NCBI RefSeq assembly: GCF_029223865.1
Contig: NZ_CP119520.1
Coordinates: forward strand, 1,364,001-1,428,000
Direction: 5' to 3'
From: Telluria mixta
GTDB lineage: Bacteria; Pseudomonadota; Gammaproteobacteria; Burkholderiales; Burkholderiaceae_D
DNA length: 64,000 bases
Shown here piece after piece: positions 1-8,601 of the stretch (positions within the stretch are counted from its first letter, which is position 1; each line of letters starts with the position of its first letter). A model generated the notes under the pieces. The model had not been told where the DNA came from. It did not search any database and saw only the letters and a program-made list of their open reading frames with translations. The position numbers were made by a program, and so were the translations under genes.

Positions 1-1157
1 TGCCGATACAGCCGCCGCATCCGCCGCAAGTGCAACGCAAATTCCCCGCTGCGCAGAAATTCTGCCAGCGCCAGCTGCTCCGCCGTCCGTCCCGCTGCCG
101 CCGATTGCGCGCGCATGAGGGCCAGCTGCGGCGCCAGCCCGGCCGGCACGACGACGAACCCGATCCGCAAAGCTGGAAACATCGTCTTGCTGAACGTGCC
201 GCAATAGAGCACGGGCGCATCCGCCACAAGGCCCTGCATGGCCGCGAGCGGCGGGCCTTCGTGGCGGAATTCGCTGTCGTAGTCGTCCTCGACGATCAGC
301 GCACCGGCCGCACGCGCGCCATCGATCAGCGCCAGGCGCCGCGCCGCCGACGTCACCACGCCGAGGGGATACTGGTGCGACGGCGTCGTGTAGATCAGCT
401 TCGGACGGCGCGTGCTCCAGTCTTGAAGGGATGGCGCCATGCCCTCGCCATCCACCGCGATGCCCTTGACGACGAGACCCGCGCCGCGGAACGCGGCCAG
501 CGCGCCGCCGTAGCCGGGGTTCTCGATCCAGGCGGTGTCTCCGGCGTCGGCGCAGGCGTGGGCGCACAGGTCGAGGCTCGCCTGTGTGCCGTCCGTGATG
601 AAGACCTGGCCCGGCTCGCACACGACGCCGCGCGACGCGCGCAGGTAGTCCGCGATCGCCGTGCGCAGCGCAGGCTCGCCGGCCGGGTCGCCGTAGTTCA
701 GCTGGTCCGCGGACAGGCCGCGCCAGGCGCGGTCCAGCAGGCGGCGCCACTGCGCCAGCGGGAACGCGCGCAGGTCCGGCACGCCGGGCGTGAACGGCAG
801 CGCGACACTGGCGGTGCCGTTCACGGTCCGCAGGTTCTGCGCGCGGCGCGCGAGGCCCGCCTGCGGCACGTCGGCGCTGCGCCGGCGCGGTGCCTGGGCG
901 ATCCCGGCGACCACGGTGCCGCGCCGGTCCGGGATGACGAAGCCTTCGCACGCCAGCTGCTCGTACGCATACAGCACCGTGTTGCGGGCGATGCCCAGCT
1001 CCTGCGCCAGCGCGCGCGTCGCGAGCAGGCGCGTGCCGGCGGCCAGCGTGCCGTCGCGGATCGCGGCGCGCAGGCATTCGTGCAGCAGGCGCTGGCGCGG
1101 CCAGGCGTGATGCGCGTGGTCGCGGCCGAAAGCGTCCAGCAGCAGGGAATAATCCAT
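1..1157 (-). CDS. MocR/PdxR-type GntR regulator with aminotransferase domain, partial
   Basis: Transcription regulator of the MocR family: an N-terminal GntR winged helix-turn-helix (about residues 10-85; ALAQELGIARNTVLYAYEQL is typical) joined to a fold-type I aminotransferase domain that binds PLP. The PLP-lysine segment reads CGTFSKTMFPALRIG. The reading frame begins at the ATG at 1157 (MDYSLLLDAFGRDHA) and is still open at base 1, so about 385 residues are visible and the C-terminus is missing; family members are usually 450-500 residues. It is divergent from a PPOX-family flavin gene at 1247, a common pairing for PdxR-like regulators that sense pyridoxal phosphate. The spacer holds inverted TGGCTCCA/TGGAGCCA half-sites. 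The effector is inferred from the family, not shown by the sequence. Confidence 0.88.
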   Translation of the reverse strand, partial: MDYSLLLDAFGRDHAHHAWPRQRLLHECLRAAIRDGTLAAGTRLLATRALAQELGIARNTVLYAYEQLACEGFVIPDRRGTVVAGIAQAPRRRSADVPQAGLARRAQNLRTVNGTASVALPFTPGVPDLRAFPLAQWRRLLDRAWRGLSADQLNYGDPAGEPALRTAIADYLRASRGVVCEPGQVFITDGTQASLDLCAHACADAGDTAWIENPGYGGALAAFRGAGLVVKGIAVDGEGMAPSLQDWSTRRPKLIYTTPSHQYPLGVVTSAARRLALIDGARAAGALIVEDDYDSEFRHEGPPLAAMQGLVADAPVLYCGTFSKTMFPALRIGFVVVPAGLAPQLALMRAQSAAAGRTAEQLALAEFLRSGEFALHLRRMRRLYR

Positions 1158-1158
1158 C

Positions 1159-1219
1159 GTGGCTCCATGAAATTGCGTGGCTCTGGATCTGTTGCTGGAG
1201 CCATCCCGGCCATTATAGT
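1159..1219 (+). promoter_or_regulatory. Divergent promoter with probable MocR operator half-sites
   Basis: The 89-bp gap between the MocR-type regulator and the PPOX gene contains TGGCTCCA (1160-1167), a direct partial copy TGGCTCTG (from 1178) and the inverted copy TGGAGCCA (1196-1203). A likely plus-strand promoter has -35 TTGCTG (1192-1197), a 16-nt spacer and -10 TATAGT (1214-1219). The inverted half-site overlaps the -35, as expected where a MocR protein acts at the PPOX promoter. The repeats and boxes are seen directly; the binding is inferred. Confidence 0.45.
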
Positions 1220-1246
1220 GCGGCTTCCACCCACTTTATCGAGGCC

Positions 1247-1885
1247 ATGAACACCGCTCCCTCTACCCGCACCCAGGTCAAGCGCATCGCGCGCAACGCA
1301 TCCTACGACCCCGCCCTGCTGCATGCCATCGTCGATGCGGCCTACGTCTGCCACATCGCCTTCGCCGACGCGCATGGCACGCATTGCATCCCCACCGCCT
1401 GCTGGCGCAGCGGCGACTACCTGTACATCCACGGGTCGAACGGCAGCCGCATGCTGCAGCGCCTGACGGAACAGGATTGCTGCGTGACGATCACGCATGT
1501 GGACGGCCTCGTGCTCGCACGCTCCGCCTTCAATCATTCGATGAATTACCGCAGCGCGATGGTCTACGGCCGCTTCGAGGTCGTGGCGGAAGACGCCAAG
1601 CGCCAGACCCTGGCCGACTTCATGGAGCACCTGGCGCCGGGCCGGCAAGCGGAGATCCGTCCCGGGAACGACAAGGAATTCGCGGCGACGACCGTGATGC
1701 GCATCGCGCTGCTTGAAGCCGCGTGCAAGGTGCGTACGGGTCCGCCCGACGACGACGAGGAAGACATGCACATCGCCGCGTGGGCCGGCGTGCTGCCGCT
1801 CGCGCAGGCGCGCGGGACGCCGGTGCCGGACGCGCATTGTGCGGTGGCGGCGCCGGCCTACGTGAAGGACTGGGCTACTTCTTGA
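1247..1885 (+). CDS. Pyridoxamine 5'-phosphate oxidase family (FMN split-barrel) protein
   Basis: A 212-residue protein with the FMN-binding split-barrel fold of the Pyridox_ox_2 type: an N-terminal helix, the strand VCHIAFADAHGTHCIPTACW near residues 31-50, YLYIHGSNGSRM near 57-68, and a conserved C-terminal WAGVLPL segment. Such proteins bind FMN or F420-like cofactors; the substrate cannot be told from sequence, and it is not the biosynthetic PdxH. GAGG stands just before the ATG. It is divergent from the MocR-type regulator, which probably controls it. Its last 11 bases overlap the 3' end of the convergent DUF3108 gene. Confidence 0.85.
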   Translation: MNTAPSTRTQVKRIARNASYDPALLHAIVDAAYVCHIAFADAHGTHCIPTACWRSGDYLYIHGSNGSRMLQRLTEQDCCVTITHVDGLVLARSAFNHSMNYRSAMVYGRFEVVAEDAKRQTLADFMEHLAPGRQAEIRPGNDKEFAATTVMRIALLEAACKVRTGPPDDDEEDMHIAAWAGVLPLAQARGTPVPDAHCAVAAPAYVKDWATS

Positions 1886-2633
1886 CGATGCGTTCGAGCG
1901 TCTGCTCGACGTAGTCGCGGTCGTTGTCCGTGAAGCGCAGCTTGACCGGATACCACTCGTGGCCAGGGGCCAGCCAGATGTCGAGCGTCTGGTCCTTGGA
2001 GCCCGGTGGCGCGGCGCGCATCACGTGGACGGCATCCACTTCGCCGAGCGACGCGCCGGCCTGCACTTTCTCCCGGCCGACGACGCGGAAGGTCCACGGA
2101 TCCGCGTCGCGCGGGCCGATGACGAAGAATTGCCATTCCGATCCCGGCTTGAACTTGTCCTTCGCGGCGCGCGCGACCGCCACCAGTTGCCACGAAATCG
2201 ACACGCGGTCCTGCTCGCCGCCTTTGATCGGATACGTCTTGTCGCCGTCGCTGAAGGTGATGGTCTTGCCGTCGCGGTCGAAGGTGGCCGTCGTCGGGTC
2301 CTTGCGGAAGCGCTTGTCGTAGTACTCCGTTGGCGCCAGGCCCCAGTTGTCGACGAGGCCCGTGCTGCGGTTTTCCGTCAGCTTGCCCAGCAGGGCCACG
2401 CGCGACTCGGCGTTGACGGAATATTTACTGTCGTTCGCGCGCCAGGTGAGCGTCGCGTCGCCGCTCAGGTTGAAGCCGCGCTGGCGCGCGCCGATGGAAT
2501 AGGTCAGGTCGGCCGACGGCGGCAGGTCGAACGGGCGCTTGATGGCCGGATGTTCTTCCGCTGCCACGGCATGGCCGCCCAGCGCCGTCATCAACATCAT
2601 CCCTGCGCCTGCCATTCTTAAAACATTTTTCAT
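1875..2633 (-). CDS. Exported DUF3108 domain protein
   Basis: A 252-residue protein with a signal peptide (MKNVLRMAGAGMMLMTALGG, cleavage probably after HAVA) followed by one DUF3108 domain. Family features visible here are PPSADLTYSIGARQRGF near residue 38, repeated beta strands, an FRVVGRE segment and the C-terminal DIWLAPGHEWYPVKLRFTD. DUF3108 proteins are periplasmic beta-rich proteins of unknown function, common in Burkholderiales. It lies one base downstream of a second, longer DUF3108 gene on the same strand, so the two are co-transcribed and probably arose by duplication. No catalytic motif is apparent. Confidence 0.85.
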   Translation of the reverse strand: MKNVLRMAGAGMMLMTALGGHAVAAEEHPAIKRPFDLPPSADLTYSIGARQRGFNLSGDATLTWRANDSKYSVNAESRVALLGKLTENRSTGLVDNWGLAPTEYYDKRFRKDPTTATFDRDGKTITFSDGDKTYPIKGGEQDRVSISWQLVAVARAAKDKFKPGSEWQFFVIGPRDADPWTFRVVGREKVQAGASLGEVDAVHVMRAAPPGSKDQTLDIWLAPGHEWYPVKLRFTDNDRDYVEQTLERIVKK

Positions 2634-2634
2634 A

Positions 2635-3792
2635 TCAGCTTCCTGCTTGTTGAATCACGATTTTGCTCGCGGTCTGGGTCGTCACAGCCCCGCTCGCCTC
2701 GACGTTACGGATCTGTACCGGATACCAGCCGTAACCCGGCGCCAGCCACAGTTCCAGGCGCGAGTTGTACGAGCCGGGTTTCGGTGGACGCACGAGGTGC
2801 CACGTCGCGATGCGGCCCAGCCGCGTGTCGAGCTGTTCCTGTCCGGCCACCGTAAAGGTGAAAACGCTTGCGTCGCGGTCCTCGCCGACAAGGATGTCGA
2901 TATTTCCCGACAATTGTTTCGAATCACCGCGCGCGATGGCCGTCAACTGCAGCGGCACGCTGGCTTTATCCTGCGCGCCCGGCACGAGCGGATACTTCAA
3001 GCCCGATGCCGAAAACGTCAGCGTGCCCTCCTGGCGATTGAAATGCGTCGCCGTCATGGCGCGCCCGCGCCGCTTCTCCGTCATCAACGTGGGGACGAAT
3101 CCCTCATCTCCAACCGTGCCCTCGCTCGTGAGGGTGAGCAGGTTCACGTGCGCGAACACGACACGGATACCGGCCTCGATCTTCACGCGGTAGCTGGACG
3201 GCGTCACCCGCCACGACAGCAGCGCGTCGCCGCTCCACTTCGTGCCGTTCGCGTCCGTGCGCGCGACGTCGAGCGTGATGTCGGCCGAGGGCGGCATGTC
3301 GACCTTGTAACGGCGCGCTTCCGGCGCGGCCGGTTGGGGTTTCTGCGCCGCTTCCGCCTGGGCCTGCGCCTGGGGGGCCGCGTCCTGCTTGTCATCCTGC
3401 CGGGATTGTACGGTGCCTGCGCCGACCGCGGCGCCCCCCTGCCCCGTTTGCTGTCCCGGCGCATCGGTGGCGGCGATACCGTCCGATTCCGGCGTCAACG
3501 CAGCATCGGGCGCACCAGGTGCCGGTGCGGGCACCACGGGCTCCGGGTCGACCTCGGGCAACGGCGGCTGCTCCAGCGCCGGCTGCGGCGGTGGCACGGG
3601 CGGCAAGGGCCGCGGCTGCGGCGCCTCGACCAGCTCGGCCGTCATGGGCGCGCGTCCCGTGCGGGCAGACGGGTCGGGCACCTGGCCCATCTGGCGCGCG
3701 AACCAGACGAACACCAGCACGTGCAACAGGATCGTGAGCGCGCCCAGCACCAGTTGCCGGCGGCGTCGGGTCGTGGCGTATGCGGGGCTCAT
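2635..3792 (-). CDS. Membrane-anchored proline-rich DUF3108 protein
   Basis: A 385-residue protein when started at MSPAYATTRRRR (3792); an in-frame ATG 57 bp upstream adds an unlikely Arg-rich leader. It has one N-terminal membrane helix (LVLGALTILLHVLVFVWFA, about residues 15-33), a long Pro/Ala/Gln-rich linker (about 40-160, with runs such as PRPLPPVPPPQPALEQPPLP), and a C-terminal DUF3108 domain starting at PPSADITLDVARTDANG and ending LWLAPGYGWYPVQIRN. The layout, inner-membrane anchor plus stiff periplasmic linker plus folded domain, resembles TonB, but no TonB C-terminal domain is present. It is first in a two-gene operon with the exported DUF3108 protein. Function unknown. Confidence 0.82.
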   Translation of the reverse strand: MSPAYATTRRRRQLVLGALTILLHVLVFVWFARQMGQVPDPSARTGRAPMTAELVEAPQPRPLPPVPPPQPALEQPPLPEVDPEPVVPAPAPGAPDAALTPESDGIAATDAPGQQTGQGGAAVGAGTVQSRQDDKQDAAPQAQAQAEAAQKPQPAAPEARRYKVDMPPSADITLDVARTDANGTKWSGDALLSWRVTPSSYRVKIEAGIRVVFAHVNLLTLTSEGTVGDEGFVPTLMTEKRRGRAMTATHFNRQEGTLTFSASGLKYPLVPGAQDKASVPLQLTAIARGDSKQLSGNIDILVGEDRDASVFTFTVAGQEQLDTRLGRIATWHLVRPPKPGSYNSRLELWLAPGYGWYPVQIRNVEASGAVTTQTASKIVIQQAGS

Positions 3793-3915
3793 CCGCCTAG
3801 TGTAGCCGGTCCGCCCGCGCGCCGCCGCCTGCGCTTCCAACCATCGCATCCACCCATATCTATGTCGGCTCTTATTTATCTGTTACGCTAGCGGCCACCA
3901 ACCAGGGAGACCACC

Positions 3916-4713
3916 ATGCTGAAACCCTCCGCACCCGCCATGCCTGGCGTGACGGACACGCTGGAATTCGTCAAGAACCTGTGGGGATCCATGCAGATCC
4001 CCGGCACCGGCATGCCCGGCATGCCGGGGATGGCAGGCATCGCCGCACCGCCGATGTCGACCGAGGACCTGGACAAGCGTATCGCCGACCTCAAGGCGGT
4101 CGAGTCCTGGCTCAACCTGAACCTCAGCATGCTGCGCGGGACCATCCAGGCCCTCGAAGTGCAGCGCGGCACGCTGATGACGCTGAAGACGATGGGCGCC
4201 TCGATGGCCGAAGCGATGCGCCAGTCCGGCGTCAGCGCGGAAAAGATGGCGTCCATGCCGTTCTCGCCCTTCTTCGGTGCGCAGGGCCAGGGAGGCGCCG
4301 CTGCCAAGCCGGCACCCGCTGCCCCTGCCGCAAAGACGGAGACACCCAAGGCCCCGACTGCCGCCGCGGCGGGCAGCGGTGGCACGGCTCAGCCGGGCAC
4401 GACCGCGCCGCAATCCACCGGTGCAGCGGACGCGCAAGCCAACCCGGCCGCGATGGCGATGCCGGCCGCCGTCGCGTGGTGGAACATGTTGCAGGAACAA
4501 TTTACGCAAGCTGTCGCGAATGCGATGACGCCGAGCGCCGCAGCACCGGCAGTGCCCGGAAACGAGGGCGGCGGCGCACCGAAGGCGGAGCCGTCCAGGG
4601 CGGCATCGAAAACCGCCATGGCGCCCCCCGTCGAAGGCAGCGGCGGCCCGGCGGCCGGCAACGGCAACGGCAAGACACCTCGCACCAGCCGGACGAAGAC
4701 CGACAAGCCCTGA
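3916..4713 (+). CDS. phaM: PhaM-family polyhydroxyalkanoate granule protein
   Basis: A 265-residue protein with the PhaM layout. The N-terminal region begins with a segment containing VTDTLEFVKNLWGSM, followed by a Met/Gly/Pro stretch (GMPGMPGMAG). A helical segment PPMSTEDLDKRIADLKAVES follows, with a leucine-rich helix running to SMLRGTIQALEVQRGTL. The Ala/Pro-rich tail ends in a basic stretch (KTPRTSRTKTDKP). In Ralstonia eutropha PhaM activates PHB synthase PhaC1 and tethers granules to the nucleoid, the basic tail binding DNA; the same role is inferred here. GGGAG precedes the ATG. No other PHA gene is in the window. Confidence 0.8.
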   Translation: MLKPSAPAMPGVTDTLEFVKNLWGSMQIPGTGMPGMPGMAGIAAPPMSTEDLDKRIADLKAVESWLNLNLSMLRGTIQALEVQRGTLMTLKTMGASMAEAMRQSGVSAEKMASMPFSPFFGAQGQGGAAAKPAPAAPAAKTETPKAPTAAAAGSGGTAQPGTTAPQSTGAADAQANPAAMAMPAAVAWWNMLQEQFTQAVANAMTPSAAAPAVPGNEGGGAPKAEPSRAASKTAMAPPVEGSGGPAAGNGNGKTPRTSRTKTDKP

Positions 4714-4729
4714 CGCTACGCCCGCAACG

Positions 4730-6862
4730 TCATCCCAGGTCGAACGGCAACTTGCGCAAGCGCTTGCCCGTGAGCTGGAAGATGGCGTTGGCGAAGGCCG
4801 GCGCCAGCGGCGGCAGGCCCGGCTCGCCCATGCCGGTCGGCGGGTCGGCGGACGGCACGATGAACACGCCCACGTGCGGCATGTCCGGCATGCGCGCCAC
4901 CGTGTAGTCGCTGAAATTCCGCTGCTCGACGACGCCGTCCTTGAACGTGATCGCGGCGCCCGGCAACGTGGTGCCGAGGGCCGCCAGCACGGCGCCCTGC
5001 ACCTGCGCCTCGATCGTCAACGGATTGACGGCCAGGTTGCAATGCACCCCGGCCGTGACCTTGTGCAGCCTGGGCACGTCCTTCTCGACCGACGCCTCGA
5101 CCACGTAGGCCACCACGCTCCCGGACATGCCGTGCACGGCCACGCCCCAGGCACGGCCCTCGCCCAGGGGCTTCTTGCCGTAGCCGGACTTCTGCACCGC
5201 CAGGTCGAGCGCCGCCAGGTGGCGCGGGCGTTTATCACCCAGCAGCTTGCGGCGGTACTCGACCGGGTCGGCGCCTGCCGCATGCGCGACCTCATCGACC
5301 AGCGTCTCCATGACGAACGCCGTGTGGTTCGACGCCGATCCGCGCCACCACAGCACCGGCACGTTCGCCTTCGGATGATGCACCGACAGCTTCACCGGCA
5401 AGGCATACGCGTCAAGGATGCCCTCGGTCGTCGTGGAGTCCACGCCGTTCTTGATCAGCACCGATTCGAACGGCGTGCCCGCACTGATGGCCTGGCCGAC
5501 GATCACGTGGTTCCACGCCACGACGTCGCCTTTGCCATCGAGCCCGATGTCGACCTTGTGCACGTGCGCCGGGCGATAGTAGCCGCCCTTGATGTCGTCC
5601 TCGCGGCTCCAGATGACTTTCACCGGACCGCGTCCGTACGCCCTGGCGACGTTGACCGCTTCGACCAGGTCGTCCGACGTGGTCACGCCGCGGCGGCCGA
5701 AACCGCCGCCCGACATCATGGTGTGCAAGGTGACCTGCGTGAGCTTGAGCCCCGCCGCCGCCGCGACGGCGGTCTGGTCGAACGTCTGGAACTGCACGCC
5801 CGCCCAGACCGAGCAGCGATCTGCATGGAGGTCGACCACGCAGTTGATCGGTTCCATCGGCGCGTGTGCCAGATAAGGAAATTCGTAGACGGCCGAGATC
5901 GACGTCGTCGCCAACGCCGGCGTGGCGGCGCGCGTCCGGTAATCGCGCAGCTGGCGTTCCGAATCGACCTTGTCGACGGCGCCCGTGTCCCAGTCGATGA
6001 CGAGCGCGTCGCGGCCCTGACTCGCCGGCCAGTAACCGTCCGCGATCACGGCCACGCCGCGCCCGCCGCTGCCCACCGCCACCTCGACCACGTCGACGAC
6101 GCCCTTGATCGCGCGGGCCTTGCCTGCATCGAGGCTGCGCACCCTGCCCCCGAACACGGGCGGACGCGCGACCACGGCCACCTTCATGCCGGGCAGCGTG
6201 AAGTCGATGCCGAACTGCTGCTTGCCGCTCGACTTGGCGCGCGCATCCAGGCGTCCGGTCGGCTTGCCGATGTGGCGAAAATCCTTCGCGTCCTTCAGTT
6301 TGACGGTCGCAGGCACCGGTTGCTTCATGGCCGCATCGGCCAGCGCGCCGTAGCGCGCCTTGCGGCCGCCGGGGCCGATGACGACGCCCGCGGCCGTGGT
6401 GCACGCGTCGGGCGCGACCTGCCACCGCTCAGCCGCGGCGGCGACCAGCATCGCGCGGGCGCGTGCGCCGATCTCGCGGTAATGCGTAAACGAGTGCGCC
6501 ACCGAGATGGAGCTGCCGGTCATCTGGATGCCGAACAGCGGGTCCTTGTAGGCGTCGCCGGCCGGCGCCAGCTCGGCGCGCACGCGCGACCAGTCGGCAT
6601 CGAGCTCCTCGGCGACCAGCATCGGCAGCGCCGTGTGCACGCCCTGGCCGAATTCGAGCCGGTCGACCAGCACGGTGACGGTGTCGTCGGGCGCGATGTG
6701 CAGGAACGCATTGGGTGAGGCGGGCGCCGGCGTGGCCGCGCGGCCCTGGACGGGGATGACGAAGCCGAGTACGAGCCCGCCGGTGGATTTCAGAAAGCCG
6801 CGGCGGGTCAATGCCACCTGGTTGCTTCGTTCGATGCGCACGCCGCTCTCCGCTGTGATCAA
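4730..6862 (-). CDS. Tat-exported molybdopterin-binding subunit (IorB-like, xanthine dehydrogenase family)
   Basis: A 710-residue large subunit of the isoquinoline 1-oxidoreductase beta / aldehyde dehydrogenase type. A twin-arginine signal is clear (ALTRRGFLKSTGG, residues 17-29, then a hydrophobic stretch and an Ala-rich cleavage region). Family motifs include DRLEFGQGVHTALPMLVAEE, MMSGGGFGRRGVTTSDDLVE and the C-terminal GMGEPGLPPLAPAFANAIF, where the Glu matches the usual active-site Glu. It would act in the periplasm, oxidising an aldehyde or N-heterocycle with a Mo cofactor. The usual small [2Fe-2S] partner (IorA) and a cytochrome are not adjacent: one flank is convergent phaM, the other a response-regulator gene. 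The substrate is unknown. Confidence 0.85.
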   Translation of the reverse strand: MITAESGVRIERSNQVALTRRGFLKSTGGLVLGFVIPVQGRAATPAPASPNAFLHIAPDDTVTVLVDRLEFGQGVHTALPMLVAEELDADWSRVRAELAPAGDAYKDPLFGIQMTGSSISVAHSFTHYREIGARARAMLVAAAAERWQVAPDACTTAAGVVIGPGGRKARYGALADAAMKQPVPATVKLKDAKDFRHIGKPTGRLDARAKSSGKQQFGIDFTLPGMKVAVVARPPVFGGRVRSLDAGKARAIKGVVDVVEVAVGSGGRGVAVIADGYWPASQGRDALVIDWDTGAVDKVDSERQLRDYRTRAATPALATTSISAVYEFPYLAHAPMEPINCVVDLHADRCSVWAGVQFQTFDQTAVAAAAGLKLTQVTLHTMMSGGGFGRRGVTTSDDLVEAVNVARAYGRGPVKVIWSREDDIKGGYYRPAHVHKVDIGLDGKGDVVAWNHVIVGQAISAGTPFESVLIKNGVDSTTTEGILDAYALPVKLSVHHPKANVPVLWWRGSASNHTAFVMETLVDEVAHAAGADPVEYRRKLLGDKRPRHLAALDLAVQKSGYGKKPLGEGRAWGVAVHGMSGSVVAYVVEASVEKDVPRLHKVTAGVHCNLAVNPLTIEAQVQGAVLAALGTTLPGAAITFKDGVVEQRNFSDYTVARMPDMPHVGVFIVPSADPPTGMGEPGLPPLAPAFANAIFQLTGKRLRKLPFDLG

Positions 6863-6927
6863 AGCGGAATTCTTACACGGCGGACGGCGCCGCCGGCGTT
6901 ATGATTTTCACCAGATCGTGTAGCGAA

Positions 6928-8601
6928 TTACGCCACTTCGGCGATCGTCCCGCTTTCGAGTACAGGCTGCAGCTGCGCCAGTTGCTCCATCAGTTGCGCG
7001 AAGCGTTGCTGCCCCGGCAGCAGCCGGTCCACGTGGTGCAGCACCTCGTACGCCTCGGCCGACAGGGCGCCGTCGTAGCCATGCTGCTGCAGGTGCGAGA
7101 CGAGGATCTGGGCCGCGTTGAACAGGATACGCTGGTTGTTCGGCACCTTCTTGCGCGCCTGGCGCATCCACTCGACCGCGTCCATCAGCTTGCCCGTCTT
7201 CCACAGCAACACGCCCTGGTTCATCAGGTCGGTCGCTTCCTTCTTCGAGACGCGAATGAACTCCAGGCCCTCGTCGCCGAGGCGCGCCTTGTCGAAGATC
7301 TTCTGCACTTCGTCGAGCAGCAGCGGGTTGTCGTGGTTGTTGCGGATCACGTAGCACAGCAGCTCCACGGGCGCATCCTTCACGCCCACCGCGAACAGCA
7401 GGGTCGCCAGTTCCAGGCAGGTCGGGATGTCGGGCCGGTCCTCCGTCGCATTGAGAAGGGCTTCCAGCTCGTCGCCGGCCTTGCGCGCGCGCCGGTAGTC
7501 GCCGCTCTCGTGGTAGACGAGGCCCTCGGTGATCTTGGAACGCAGGGCGATGTCCGGATAGTCGGCGGCGAACTCGCGCTGCACCTGCAGCAGCAGCCGC
7601 AGCGCTTCCTTCGCATCGTTTTTCTGGCCGCACACGCGCGCGAGCCCGAGGTAGGCGTCCGGCGTCTTCATGACGGAATACTCGCCGATCAGGATGCACT
7701 TGCGGAAGGCCTGCTCCGCCAACTGCACATTGCCCACCTTGAGCGCCACGTTGCCCAGGTTGCGCTGGCGCGGCACGGAATTCGGCGACAGTTTTGCGGC
7801 CCGTTCGAGGATCGCGCACGCCTCGTCCAGCTTGCCCAGGTTCTGATAGGTCAACGCGAGCTGGTCGTACGCGTCGATGTAATAGCGGTTCTCCGCGATC
7901 ACGCTCTGGAAGGATTGTCTCGCCTGTTCGAATTCGCCGTTGGCCATGCGGATCTTGGCGATGCCGGCGCGCGCCCACTGGTATTCGCGCTGCTCCAGCA
8001 CGCGCTCGTACACCTCGCGCGCCTTGACCGGCTCGCCGCTCTTTTCCATCAGCTTGGCCTTCATGCGCAGGAGGTCGATCTCGTGCGCCTTGTGCCCTTC
8101 GATGGCGGCATCGCACAGGCGCGCCGCGCGCAGGTAGTCCTTCTCCGCATAGGCCTGGTCGATGAGGCGGAAGATCTGCTTCTTGTGCCATACGCGATTG
8201 AGCCGCGTGAGCAGCACGCCTTCCGTGATCGGCTTGATCAGGTAGGCATCCGGCTGGTGCTCGGCCGCGCCCATCACGGATTCCACGCTCTTTTCTGCCG
8301 ACACCATCAGCCACACGGTGCTCGGGTTGACGAGGTTGCGCACGCGCGCTTCTTCCAGCACCTGCTGGCCGTTCTTGCCGTCGCCCAGGTTGTAGTCGCA
8401 CAGGACGACGTCGTAGCGGATGCGCGTGAGCAGGCCCATCGCCTCGCCGCCGGACGATGCCTGGTCGATGTTCTTCGCGCCCAGGCTGCGCAAGGCTTCG
8501 CGCAGCAGCTGGCGCACGCCGACGAAATCGTCGACGACGAGGTAGTTCTTGTCGGCCCAGTCGATCTCGCCCACGGCCTTGAGGGAAGCAGGCGCGTTCA
8601 T
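6928..8601 (-). CDS. Response regulator with C-terminal TPR repeats
   Basis: A 557-residue protein starting at MNAPASLKAVGEIDW (8601). Residues 18-140 form a CheY-like receiver: acidic pair D24/D25, phospho-acceptor D69 in CDYN, and the conserved Lys in LIKPIT near 121. Residues about 150-540 are tetratricopeptide repeats, for example AKLMEKSGEPVKAREVYERV and ARAGIAKIRMANGEFEQARQ. There is no DNA-binding or enzymatic output, so signalling must be by protein contact. The start overlaps the stop of the upstream histidine kinase by ATGA, so the two are translationally coupled cognate partners. Longer in-frame upstream starts are rejected because they would run through the kinase gene. Confidence 0.9.
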   Translation of the reverse strand: MNAPASLKAVGEIDWADKNYLVVDDFVGVRQLLREALRSLGAKNIDQASSGGEAMGLLTRIRYDVVLCDYNLGDGKNGQQVLEEARVRNLVNPSTVWLMVSAEKSVESVMGAAEHQPDAYLIKPITEGVLLTRLNRVWHKKQIFRLIDQAYAEKDYLRAARLCDAAIEGHKAHEIDLLRMKAKLMEKSGEPVKAREVYERVLEQREYQWARAGIAKIRMANGEFEQARQSFQSVIAENRYYIDAYDQLALTYQNLGKLDEACAILERAAKLSPNSVPRQRNLGNVALKVGNVQLAEQAFRKCILIGEYSVMKTPDAYLGLARVCGQKNDAKEALRLLLQVQREFAADYPDIALRSKITEGLVYHESGDYRRARKAGDELEALLNATEDRPDIPTCLELATLLFAVGVKDAPVELLCYVIRNNHDNPLLLDEVQKIFDKARLGDEGLEFIRVSKKEATDLMNQGVLLWKTGKLMDAVEWMRQARKKVPNNQRILFNAAQILVSHLQQHGYDGALSAEAYEVLHHVDRLLPGQQRFAQLMEQLAQLQPVLESGTIAEVA

